Shown here piece by piece: positions 21,305-32,542 of a stretch of DNA of 64,000 bases. Below the pieces are notes generated by a model. It was given only the letters and a program-made list of their open reading frames with translations. It ran no database searches and had not been told where the DNA came from. Source of the DNA: Sinohyriopsis cumingii (lineage: Eukaryota; Mollusca; Bivalvia; Unionida; Unionidae); contig CM068838.1 in NCBI GenBank assembly GCA_028554795.2, forward strand, positions 130,705,428 through 130,769,427, given 5' to 3'. The stretch's first letter is position 1, and each line of letters begins with the position of its first letter. The translations under genes and the position numbers were made by a program.

Positions 21305-23825
21305 TATTACATTCAGGGGTTTCCTCTGACTCTCTGTAGCTGGTATTACATTCAAGGGCGTCCTCTGACTCTCTGTAGCTGGTGTTACTTTCAGGGCTTC
21401 CTCTGACTGTAACTGGTGTTACATTCTGGAGCTTCCTCTGATTCTCTGTAGCTGGTGTTACATTCAGGGGCTTCCTTTGACTCTCTGTAGCTGGTGTTAT
21501 TTTCAGGGGCTTCCTCTGACTCTGTAGCTGGTGTAACTTTCAGGGCTTCCTCTGACTGTAACTGGTCTTATATTCAGGGGCTTCCTTTGACTCTCTGTAG
21601 CTGATGTTACTTTCAAGGGCTTCCTCTGACTCTGTAGCTGGTGTACCTTTCAGTGCTTTCTCTGACTGTAACTGCTGTTACATTCAGGAGCTTCCTCTGA
21701 CTCTCTGTAGCTGGTGTTACATTCAGGTGCTTCCTTGTCTCTCTGTAGCTGGTGTTACTTTTGGGGGCTTCCTCTGACTCTGTAGCTGGTGTTACTTTCA
21801 GGAGCTTCCTCTGACTCTCTGTTGCTGGTGTTACTTTCAAGGGCTTCCTCTGACTCTGTAGCTGGTGTACCTTTCAGTGCTTTCTCTGAGTGTAACTGGT
21901 GTTACATTCAGGAGCTTCCTCTGACTCTCTGTAGCTGGTGTTACATTCAGGTGCTTCCTCTGTCTCTCTGTAGCTGGTGTTACTTTTGGGGGCTTCCTCT
22001 GACTCTGTAGCTGGTGTTACTTTCAGGGGCTTCCTCTGACTCTCTGTAGCAGGTGTTACTTTCAGGGGCTTCCTCTGACTCTCTGTAGCTGATGCTACAT
22101 TTAAGGGCTTCCTCTGAATCTCTGTAGCTGGTGTTACATTCAGGGGCTTGATCTGACTCTGTAGCTGGTATTACATTTAGGGGCTTCTTCTGACTCTGTA
22201 ACTGGTATTACATTCAGGGGCTTCCTCTGCCTCTGTAGCCAGTATTACATTCAGGGGCTTCCTCTGACTGTAGCTGGTATTACATTCAGCAACTTCCTCT
22301 GACTCAGTAGCTGGTGTTACATTCAGGGGCTTCCTTTGACTCTGCAGCTGGTATTACATTCAAGGGCTTGATCTGACTCTGTAGCTGGTATTACATTCAG
22401 GGGCTTCCTCTGACTCTGTAGCTGATATTACATTCAGGGGCTTCCTCTCACTATGTAGCTGGTATTACATTCAATAGCTTCCTCTGACTCTGTAACTGGT
22501 ATTACATTCTGAGGCTTCCTCTGACTCTATAACTGGTTTACATTCAGGGTCTTCCTCTGACTCTGTAGCCAGTATTACATTCAGGGGCTTCCTCTGACTG
22601 TAACTGGTATTACATTCAGCAACTTCCTCTGACTCTGTAGCTGGTATTACGTTCAGGGGCTTCCTCTGACTACAGCTGGTATTACATTCAGAGGCTTGAT
22701 CTGACTCTGTAGCTGGTATTACATTCAGGGGCTTTCTCTGACTCTGTAGCTGACATTACATTCAGGGGCTTCCTCTGACTATGTAGCTGGTATTACATTC
22801 AGTAGCTTCCTCTGACTATAACTGGTTTACATTCAGAGGCTTCCTCTGACTCTGTAGCCAGTATTACATTCAGGGGCTTCCTCTGACTGTAGCTGGTATT
22901 ACATTCAGGGGCTTCCTCTGACTCTGTAGCTGGTATTACATTCAGGGGCTTCCTGACTCTGTAACTGGTATTACATTAAAGGGCTTCCTCTGACTCTGTA
23001 ACTGGTGTTACATTCAAGGGCTTCCTCTGACTCTCTGTAACTGGAATTACATTCAGGGGCTTCCTCCGACTCTGTAGCTGGTATTACATTTAGGGGCTTC
23101 TTCTGGCTCTGTAACTGGTATTACATTCAGGGGCTTCCTCTGACTCAGTAGCTGGTATTACATTCAGAGGCTTGATCTGACTCTGTAGCTGGTATTACAT
23201 TCAGGGGCTTCCTCTGACTCTGTAGCTGATATTACATTCAGGGGCTTCCTCTCACTATGTAGCTGGTATTACATTCAGTAGCTTCCTCTGACTCTGTAAA
23301 TGCTATTACATTCTGGGGCGTCCTCTGACTCTATAACTGGTTTACATTCAGGGGCTTCCTCTGACTCTGTAGCCAGTATTACATTCAGGGTTTTCCTCTG
23401 ACTGTAGCTGGTATTACATTCAGCAACTTCCTCCGACTCTGTAGCTGGTATTACATTTAGGGGCTTCCTCTGACTGTAGCTGGTATTACATTCAGGGTCT
23501 TCCTCTGACTCTGTAGCTGGTATTACATTCAGGGGCTTCCTGACTCTGTAATTGGTATTACATTAAAGGGCTTCCTCTGACTCTGTAACTGGTGTTACAT
23601 TCAAGGGCTTCCTCTGACTCTCTGTAACTGGAATTACATTCAGGGGCTTCCTCCGACTCTGTAGCTGGTATTGCATTCAGTGGCTTCCTCTGACTCTGTA
23701 ACTGGTATTACATTCAGGGCCTTCCTCTGACTCTGTAGCTGGTAATACATTCAGGAACTTCATCCGACTCTTTGTAGCTGGTAATACATTCAGGGGCTTC
23801 CTCTGACTCACTGTAGCTGGTGACC
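21305..23825. repeat. 37-39 bp minisatellite, about 65 units, with higher-order structure
   Basis: The unit is close to TTACATTCAGGGGCTTCCTC followed by TGACTCTGTAGCTGGTA. Units are 37 bp, or 39 bp when CT is duplicated, with shorter 30-35 bp deletants. The first 0.8 kb has mostly 39-bp units with GTGTTAC; the rest mostly has GTATTAC. Diagnostic variants recur at a distance: GGCTTGATCTGAC near 22150, 22367, 22695 and 23170, and CATTAAAGGGCTTCCTC at 22974 and 23561. Multi-unit blocks have therefore been duplicated. Long open frames inside are a by-product of the 39-bp unit being divisible by three. Confidence 0.97.
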
Positions 23826-24002
23826 TACTTAATAATCAGTTAAACCATTCTAAGAGCTGAATATAGGTTAAATCTGGTAATGGGAGAGTAGTGAGTTAGT
23901 CATTTATGTATGGTCCAGATCTTTCATTCTTGTGGTATATGCATATGAGTCTGAGGCAAATAAGCTGGGTTAAATTCCTGGCCATAAAAAATAAACTTTA
24001 TA

Positions 24003-24070
24003 AAATTTATGAACAAATAGAGATAAACAGTTTTATTAATATTTTTATTATGTATAATAGACACTTCAAA

Positions 24071-24136
<66 letters not shown>

Positions 24137-24143
24137 ATATATA

Positions 24144-24228
<85 letters not shown>

Positions 24229-24281
24229 CCTTGATATATTATTGGCAAATGTTCAAAATTTCATCAGAACTCAATTTATAT
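24003..24281 (-). repeat. Left inverted terminal repeat of the Penelope-like element
   Basis: On the minus strand this arm reads in the same order as 25751-25853, with an AT tract and about 30 bp of extra sequence inserted in the middle. Confidence 0.85.
24073..24225. repeat. (AT)n microsatellite inside the left arm
   Basis: About 150 bp of AT repeats with two ATGTGTAT interruptions near 24131 and 24149. It encodes only artificial Tyr-Ile frames. Confidence 0.98.
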
Positions 24282-24297
24282 ATTAGAAAATGATGGT

Positions 24298-25519
24298 GTG
24301 CTCAAAAATAACATTTTCAATTTGGTAATACAAACTATCTCCAAAAGTTGGGAACAGCAATGGGTAGTCCTATGGCACCTGCTTATGGGGAAATTAGAAA
24401 ATGACTTTTCAAATAAATGCCTCCTAAAACCAGAGGTTAAGATTTTTAGACAATATCTTTACAATTTGGAATTATTCATTAGAAGACCTTTATTATTTTA
24501 TAGACTGTTTAAACAAATTATGTCCACAATAAAAATCACATTCAATGTGTCTAAAACTAAAGTATCACTAAAGAATGTATAGGTCATGAAAAATGAAAAT
24601 AATGAGATCACTACTATGGTTCATGTTAAAAACACGAATATTAATCAATATGTTGAATTTTCTTCATGCCATCCTAAATCATGTAAAAACAGGATACCAT
24701 ATAGTCAAGCAAAAAGATACAGAAGAATTATTCTGGATGACACTGTTTTTAAATCATCTTTGAGAGAGTTAGGTCAGCATTTTTTAAATAGAAATTACCC
24801 TATTGATATCATTAATACTGCTTTCCAAAAATTATCTTCTCTTACACAACTTAAATCTTTACAATGTAAAATCAAAAATAGAAATGAAGATATTGTACTG
24901 AATAGAATCCAAGTTTGCCTAATATAGGTAAGATTATCAATAAATATTGGGATTTATTAACTTTATCATGTAAAGCAAGTGTTAAATCGCTACACGAAAG
25001 CAAACCCACACTTGCTTATAAAAGGACTAAAAATCTTAAAGATTTCCTAATTAATTCTAAATTAGAAAAAACATCATATAAAAAAGGATCATCAACTAAA
25101 TGTAATATAACTAGATGTTTGCACTGTTCTTTTATTAATGAAAATACTTCTTGCAATAGTAATAATAAGAAAGAAACTTTAAAACTTGTGATACTAATTG
25201 TGCAACATCAAATGTTATTTATTTGATCACATGCAAAAAATATGGCATCCAATATATCTGACAAACCAGTCAACAAATATCTAAACATATGAACCAACAC
25301 AGATCAGACATAAAAATTTATATTGATCAATCATTTTCATCTCATGTTGCCGCACATTTTAACAAGAGTTCCCATACTTTGCCAGATTTCTCCCTTTCAA
25401 CCTATTGTTATAGCTGATTCTGAGCTGGAACGTCTGCTAAAGGAAACCTATTGTATTCACCATCTTAATATGGTATATCCAAAAGGTCTAAATTCAAAAA
25501 CACTATACGACATTCATTA
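24298..25519 (+). pseudogene. Penelope-like reverse transcriptase / GIY-YIG protein, broken
   Basis: The visible order is a reverse transcriptase motif GTAMGSPMAPAYGE (24351-24392), a palm motif reading FLDNIF (24443-24460) where the family has two adjacent aspartates, FNVSKTKVS (from 24541), the linker signature SSCHPKSCKNRIPYSQAKR (about 24661-24717), and the GIY-YIG region with YLITCKKYGIQYI (25220-25258), where a TGA replaces the expected Gly at 25259-25261. Frames change between these motifs and a stop lies at 24580-24582. Known function is target-primed reverse transcription with nicking by GIY-YIG. The second catalytic Asp is Asn here, so activity is lost even apart from the frameshifts. 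Confidence 0.82.
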
Positions 25520-25750
25520 ATCAAATTTATTTTTTAATTATGTCCCCTGTTTACAATTATTTAATTATATTTTTATATTATTCTAATTTATGGAATAACT
25601 TAATTAGTGAAAGTATAAACTAAATCATAAAAATAAGTTTACTAGTTCTTCAAAAATGAAAGGGCATTTGAAAATTAATTCTCAATATAATATGATTATT
25701 TACAAAATACTTGATTATAAGTATCATGCACAACATAATTTTTTTTTTAT

Positions 25751-25855
25751 ATAAATTGAGTTCTGATGAAATATTGAATTATTTTTTAAGTGTGCATTAT
25801 ACATAATAAAAATATTAATAAAACTGTTTATCTCTATTTATTCATAAATTTGTTA
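25751..25855 (+). repeat. Right inverted terminal repeat of the Penelope-like element
   Basis: It begins ATAAATTGAGTTCTGATGAA and ends TATTCATAAATTTGT. It is the uninterrupted version of the left arm. Confidence 0.85.
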
Positions 25856-26409
25856 GATAGTTATCAATAGAGATATATGTATCTTTAAGATCCAGTTTTA
25901 TATATTTTTATGTACAAAAATATCATTAATCTGTATTGTATATGCATATTTCCATGTCAATTATTCGTTAAAGAATAAAACAAATAGGTTAAAAATGTCA
26001 TATTGTTTATATAATTGATCCCTTCGAAATAGAATATATTTAATGATGTAAGCGATGATATTGAATTCAGTCTGACGGAGCAATAAAGCAAAACCAGTAT
26101 ATACATATATATACACAAGACAGAACGGAAAGTGCTATCCCTGGATTCTATAGAAGATTGCTTGATCATGATAGGCAAAATTAATATTTAATACAAATAA
26201 TACTATCATACAGGTTAGAGAATTTTTAATTCATACTCTACAAAGATTCGAAACCAGGTCTGTGGGGAAACAGCGCCATCGCCTTGCCTGCACACACCGG
26301 TCCATACTCCATCACAACTAAGCACACATCACCAAAAAATGATGCAAATGAATCTTTGTTATATGCACTCATGCGTAGCAGACACACTCGCATGATGACC
26401 TAGTAATTC

Positions 26410-26484
26410 ATTCTCATCTATCTACACAGTCATTCTGGACTCATTTCATAGGAATCCAGAATGACTGTGTAGATAGATGAGAAT
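26410..26484. repeat. Perfect 30-bp inverted repeat (hairpin)
   Basis: Arm 26410-26439 begins ATTCTCATCTATCTACACAG. It is exactly complementary to 26455-26484, with a 15-base loop. No mismatch in 30 bp means it is recent, or kept by gene conversion or selection. It could be a tiny foldback element or the core of a hairpin RNA. Confidence 0.95.
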
Positions 26485-28048
26485 TAATTAAGAAATATAT
26501 TTAATTTTAATTTTAAAGCTCAAAAAAGACAGTGAAGGTTATTTGTATATAGAAACTTTTGTTATTTTTTATTAATATTAGTTTTGAGACAAAAATAGTG
26601 AAGCATGCAAGCATAATACTAAGACTGGTGTAGAACCAACAACAAATTTGGAACCAAAAATGGCAAAGTCTGGTACATTCAAAAGTTAAGTAAATCATTA
26701 TTTTCTGTTTTGCTATAACCCTTTTCAATTCCTCTGAAAGTTTTTATAATGAATGTCACAAATACTAGAAGAAAAGTCAGGCAAGAGCCACAATCATTTC
26801 GGGATCCCTGGTCACAACAGGATACCTACATGTATGTCTATCAAGTCTAATAGATAAATGGAAAACAAAGTTTAAATGCAAATTAAATCAGTACTGTGAA
26901 ACTGTGAAGAGAAATGTCAACCTTTCATTATTTAGTTTTGATTACAAATGTTTGCTGGCAAATCTTCAATCTCTGATGGATGATCACAAACAAAATCATA
27001 GATGAAAATAAATAGAACAGTCAATCTCAATTAAGTTTAACATTTTATCAGTATAAAAATTACAATGTCATATATAGCTTACTTCAGTAAATGATTTTGT
27101 TGAAATCACTAAAAAAAATTAATCATAATTAACAAGTACATAAAAGTAACAGGCATCTCCTTTCTAAATAAATCAGCTTCAAAATTCATGATATGGGAAA
27201 ATTTTTCATTGCAGATAGAATTCTCATGCCATGAACAAGATGAACAAAGTGGAATACTGAATATGAAAACATTAGCATATACTTTATTGTTATTGTTTTC
27301 AAACCTTATCAAGAACTCTACAGCTATCTACCAACTTACACGATTTTGACTTGAACAAAGTTTGCATTAATGCGATTTAATATTACTTTTTATTTAAATT
27401 TAATTATTGTTAGTGAAGACTAAAAAAATAATGAAAATTATTTACCTAAAACAAAAGAACTGGGATTCATAAAGGGATAAAACAAATGGTACTAAAGTTA
27501 ACTGAATTACGTATTTTTCAAAGGAAATAAATGCAGTGAAACCAAAATTTTCGAGTTTCATTATTTCAGGTGAGGTGACCAGTCTTGGGAACACAACTAC
27601 ATGTATCCTGTAAATCTGGGTTAGCTGTATTTACAATTAATAAAAATGAAACACAAGGAGTACACAAAACAAAATAGTAATGACGATGTAATATTTTATT
27701 TAGATACTAAGGTGCTAAAACTTAATACAAGTAAGTCCATGTCTGGTGTCATCAAATTAGGGTTGAAGGTTTTGTTAACAAAATTACTGATGCACAAAAA
27801 CAGACACATTTCTATAGAGAATGGAACAGATATGACTCAACTGTTTCAGGACAATTAACACACAACAATGTACTGCACCACTGGCAAAGTAACATATAAA
27901 TTTTAGAGTAAGCTTGCTCATCTAAGGCATTAAGATCTACTGGTCATGCCACAGGATCAAATCTAATGTATTTTGCACAACACAATGGAATTTTGTATCT
28001 ATATTTGATCAGCAGGGCAAGGCCATTTGTATCTAACCCTTCCTTTAC
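26485..28048. other. No gene recognised
   Basis: AT-rich sequence with only short open frames on both strands and no recognisable exon or repeat. Confidence 0.5.
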
Positions 28049-28160
28049 CTAATACTTTCAGACAGAAATGCAACGACAATTTTATCATCATCATTGGCAT
28101 TGTTCAGAACTTGCCCAATACAGTACTTGCCATCATACTCTGCAGCAACCCACTCATCAG
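28049..28160 (-). CDS. Possible exon or remnant of a Tudor/SH3-like domain protein
   Basis: The minus strand reads WVAAEYDGKYCIGQVLNN and then an acidic stretch and VVAFLSES, ending at an AG followed by GTAAAG (donor-like at 28048-28043). The W-V-x-x-x-Y-D-x-x-Y-x-x-G-x-V pattern is seen in small Tudor-like beta-barrel domains, common in both host and transposon proteins of invertebrates. The 5' side runs into a short tandem repeat and no acceptor is clear. No neighbouring exon was identified. Confidence 0.3.
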
Positions 28161-28290
28161 CTTCACAATGTACTCTTTCTGTGTGTGTGTCCTGTCAACA
28201 GCTTCACATTGTACACCGCAATCTTTGTTTGTGTCCTGTCACCAGCTTCACATTGTACATTGCACTCTTTGCTTGTGTGTGTCATGTCAC
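28158..28290. repeat. Three-copy tandem repeat, 41-44 bp
   Basis: CAGCTTCACA begins units at 28158, 28199 and 28243. Units share CAGCTTCACATTGTAC. Confidence 0.8.
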
Positions 28291-31272
28291 CAATTTCTAA
28301 AATATTCCTAAATATATACTTTATTGCCTCCCCCAGACTTGTCTATTGTCTGTTTCATGGATTTCCCATCTGATTTTTTTACCTGCATGAATTTCTTGTC
28401 CTTCACATGCATGGAACTGCACACCAGCAGCAAAATAGGCATGACAGAATAAGAATGATTTACAGATGGCTAAATCCATTTCATTGATTATGAAGAGAAT
28501 GAAGACATGGAACCTTTCACTGGCTTTAATTTTTCAGATTTATGTACATGCTCAGATTCTGTATACTTAATCACTTCCAATAATGAAGTATTTTATACAA
28601 ATCTGCCAGCATCCTGGATAATTTGCTCTCCCTATTTATCCCATCATCCACCATGTGTACTGTCATGGTCCAAATGTTATTGTGAATCCCTTTTCTGTGA
28701 CACGCCTAAAAATATTGTCAATTGGCAGAAACACCAATGTAATTCATGAACTTTTTATACATATACCAGTATCTGTTGTGTTTTCCAACAAGATGTGACT
28801 GATACATGAATTTTATGTGTTCTCTACTCAAATTCAGGATATTTTTTATATATATGTACGATACTTAATGCATCATGGATTGTAATACACAAATGTAAAT
28901 TGTCAATATACAAGTGTTTTTCAGACTAGTTTGTCTTCATTTAATCAAAAGCATATACTTTTGTGCCTGCTTTTATTACTCCCTCCCCCTAACATTATTT
29001 TTGTTACATGCATCATTTTCTTCTGCTAACTGACTTGACTGGTTATGACACCGTTCAGTCTATAACACTGTCAGGTTTTATGGACCCAAACCACCATGTT
29101 ATAGTGGGGTCACAATGTAGTCATACTCTGCTACTTAGCATAACTGGATCAGATTCTCCCTATTATCAAAATGGAGCCGTGGAGTTTGTTCAACACTTTC
29201 TTGAACTTGGATCATCAGAGTTATGATGAAGACTTCAGTAAATCAGGTCCAGGCTCTGGTATCGGTGTAAATTGATCTGACAATTTATAAAAATTATTGA
29301 TGATTTAGTGACACAGATGTAGACTGGTAAATATAGAGGTTGAGATAGGTGGGCAAAATTTGGTCATACAATTTCATTGACTTAACACTGAGTGAATACT
29401 CTCAGAGCATATTAAAAAAAGGTCTTTGAAGAACAATTATTAAAGAGCTATAAAAGTTACATTTGGCTCTTAAACCTATCTAAACATAACAAATATGTAT
29501 AGAAAATGAGATTGGTTTAAATTTATGTTGAACTTAACATACTGCCATGAATTGAAGGTCTTAAACTATATAATAAGAAAGAGCAATAATCAGCAGTAAT
29601 TGAAAATATAATTTATTTCCCTAAAATACAACATGAAAGAAGTAAAAATAACTTCAAGTATATTAAATAAATTTCTAAAATCCTTAACCTTCTAACAATT
29701 CCAATAATTCCAAGCAATCTAAAATTGTTCCAAAGGTATTCCGAATGATGTCTGTATTGTACTGATGCACCAACAATACACAAGAATCACTAAAAGAATC
29801 AAAATGTTATAATCCCAAAATGTTTTTAAATGAAATCAAAGCAATTCCAATACAGTAATAAATCCAATGTCCTTGAATGAATGATTGAGCACTGTCATTC
29901 CAACAAATTATTAAAATCAAATAAATAAATCATGTACTCAATAACTCTTACAAGACTAATAATACTATTAGGAATAAATGATTCTGTGTAGTAATTTTTT
30001 ATATACAAAGCCAATATGTAAATGCAATTAGTAGGGTTCTAAATTAAGCATCTGGTTTTTTGAAATGCTCAATCAGTAAACAAGGGTCATGTGGTCTACT
30101 CTTGCTAATCAGGAAATAGGTCAATTGCCCTTTTAGGAAACCCATGACCTCCTTTCCAAGATTTCTTGTCCTTGTTGGATCATGTGATAATGATCTGAAC
30201 TATAGTATATCCTTGAAACTTATTAATGAAATCAACACAAACTATGCACTGTATATGACTCATCTGTAAAGTGCAAACTATGATCATAGGACATTAGGAT
30301 TAAAAATGTCATTAACAAAATGACCCTTACCAAAAACTGTTATTACGAAAATAATACACTTAATTATTATAGACATACATAATAATATACTATCCTGCTC
30401 TAAATTTTACAGGCAGGTCTATTCACATAGAATCATTTAGGTACTGTGTTCTATTTACCATGCAAGTACTGAAATGTGTGATGATGACAAAGTATTAGGA
30501 AATTGTAAAGGCAGAACTTTGTCAACACTGGAAGAGAAAGAGTTGGAAATATAGATGAAATATACTTTCCTAAGAAGTGAAAAACTCCAACCTGAAATTG
30601 TATATATTCCAAGCAGATTCTGGCTTTTGTGAGGTCTCTTATGAGAGTGTGCTTCTTAGCATAAGCGTAAGTAGTTACTGAGAGGTTCATGGAGCCTTAT
30701 ACCAAGGGGAAATCACTCTGCTCAACCACCACCTAGGTCAGTAGACAACTTTTAGCACCCTTTGGCTAAAAGTAGTACCTGGGAAAGCTGGATTTGTGAG
30801 GTAGTAGTAGTTCTTCTAAGGTCTTATGATTGGGCAACTTATTTAAAGAAGAAATAATATTCTGCTCTTCATCAGCGCAACTGAAGTTTTCTCAGGCAAA
30901 TTATTTTTTTTTTGACATGCCAGATGGGCACCTCATTTTGAATACAGGAGGGGCCCAATCTGAAATTAGAGGGGCCCTGGCAGATTTTATTTAGCACTGA
31001 TTAAAATCACTAGTAGTTATTGCAGTGGTTATGCTTCTAATGTTTACTTCATTATTTAAAGATTGCTAAATGAAATCCAAGATGTACTGTACAGCTGAAT
31101 ACTTGACAGAGGAGTCTAAGAGTAAATAAGTTGCTAGGAACATGATTATTTTTGTTTTTACCTATGTGACAAGGGTTCCATAAAATAAAGTGTCTCAACA
31201 GTGAACGGTTTTACTGTGATGTATATTTCTCTGCATGCAGACAGGCAGAAACTTGGAAAATATCAGGGTTCA
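28291..31272. other. No gene recognised
   Basis: Open frames at 28507-28749 and 29008-29226 (plus) have somewhat coding-like composition but match no family I know and lack convincing splice sites. A 79-codon minus-strand frame at 30451-30690 also matches nothing. The remainder is AT-rich non-coding sequence. Confidence 0.4.
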
Positions 31273-31300
31273 AATAATAATAATAATAATAATAATAATA
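31273..31300. repeat. (AAT)n microsatellite
   Basis: Nine AAT units. Confidence 0.95.
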
Positions 31301-31909
31301 GTATTGTTATTATCATTATTAATAATATTCTTATCACTATTATCCCAAAGTTTCCAGGTGAATACAGTAAATGATGAAGAAAATACAGTGATCCTCATAA
31401 TAATGAAAGATATGGGGTAAATAAAACTCTATTATAACAAAGCAATCAAGATAATAAAGCATTCACTTTATGCACAAGTGCTTGCTGGGATCCAATATGT
31501 GTGTTATCTCAAGGAAGTTACAGTAGTGGGGTTTATTAATTTTAATCCTGCAATTGTTGTAGAAGATGTATGACATTCAAAACTTTGAACACAAAGTTCT
31601 GACATTGTTGATAACAATGTCACAAAAGTTTCTGCTTATGTAGGTGTGACAGCCAGTACTTATAAAAAAAACATTACAAGTCCTAACTTACCCATGCATT
31701 ACTTTGGAATCAGAGTAAGGGAGACAACTTGTAAAGGATGATTATTATATCTGAAAAGAGGCAAACTGATGATACCCAAGATTTCTATATTTATTTAAGA
31801 ATCATCTTTTATAATTGCGCCTAATGAAATAGGTTGGGAGAAACAACATTCTTTTCACATAAAAAATGTCCATACCATCTATATTGACAATAAATATCTG
31901 TATAAAATT

Positions 31910-32080
31910 TTAGCATTATGCATGCAGTCAAATTAAGATACTGTAGCATTATGTGTGCAATCAGGTTAAGGTACAGTATTGAAAAGACTAGCATTATGTG
32001 CGCAGGGAGACTAAAATACAGTATTGATAAAAGGTAAGTGCTATGTGTGCAGTGAGATTAAGGTAATGTAGTGATAAAAT
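31910..32080. repeat. Diverged tandem repeat around TAGCATTATGTGTGCAG
   Basis: About four copies of a 36-55 bp unit with GCATTATGTGTGCA and ATTAAGGTA. It lies a few hundred bases beyond the PIGN stop codon, possibly in its 3' untranslated region. Confidence 0.6.
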
Positions 32081-32374
32081 TTGAGAATGGAAAAAAAGAA
32101 GTCAGTAATGGATGGAAAGGTAGACTGATGGAGGACAGAATGTGGCAAAAATTACAATGGCCCTCTTTTTAACAAAAACACAAAAATTATGAGCTCATAA
32201 ATGATTTTCTACTAGCAAAAGTAACAGAGTAACAGAAAGAAAATATATGTATGATGCTCATAAACAGGCATAAAAGGATAAATATTTCATGGATAAACCT
32301 GAATAATACAATTAAGAAGTAAATTTGCTTTGCTATTAAGTATAGCTAAATTACTATTGATGTATATATTAGTA

Positions 32375-32542
32375 CTACTGACAATGGAATTTCCTCGACA
32401 AAATTTGAACATTTGTGAGAATATAAGAAAGCCCAAACAGAAGCATGAGAAAAATAATCATTGACATGACAATAACATAATGACTGATGCTTGTTCCAAT
32501 GTCCAGCCAGCTGCCATAATCCTGGACTAGAAAGAAGAAATG
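32375..32542 (-). CDS. PIGN: PIGN last exon with stop codon
   Basis: 168 bp, acceptor ATTACAG. It encodes [16 protein letters not shown] and a final membrane span, ending KFHCQ and TAG at 32375-32377. The nearest AATAAA on this strand that I found is about 580 bases downstream, at 31790-31795. Confidence 0.96.
   Translation of the reverse strand, partial: HFFFLVQDYGSWLDIGTSISHYVIVMSMIIFLMLLFGLSYILTNVQILSRKFHCQ

Larger units (their letters stand above)
24003..25855 (+). mobile_element. Penelope-like retroelement with inverted terminal repeats, dead
   Basis: The element carries the C-terminal half of a Penelope-like reverse transcriptase plus a GIY-YIG endonuclease remnant. It is flanked by inverted copies of a terminal sequence: 24003-24069 pairs with 25783-25853 almost base for base, and 24260-24281 pairs with 25751-25772. 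Penelope-like elements are known for pseudo-LTRs that may be direct or inverted. The left arm has been expanded by an AT tract. The upstream half of the reverse transcriptase is missing, so the copy is 5'-truncated or internally deleted. Confidence 0.8.

Noticed and set aside
21613-22010. Open frames with VTPATESQRK-like repeats
   Set aside because: The 39-bp minisatellite unit is divisible by three. Nearby 37-bp units destroy the frame, so it is not a conserved coding repeat.
23906-24286. Long open frames rich in Tyr-Ile on both strands
   Set aside because: They are produced by the AT dinucleotide tract and have no other coding signal.
29008-29226. 72-codon plus-strand frame with coding-like composition
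   Set aside because: I recognise no family, see no splice sites and see no flanking exons.
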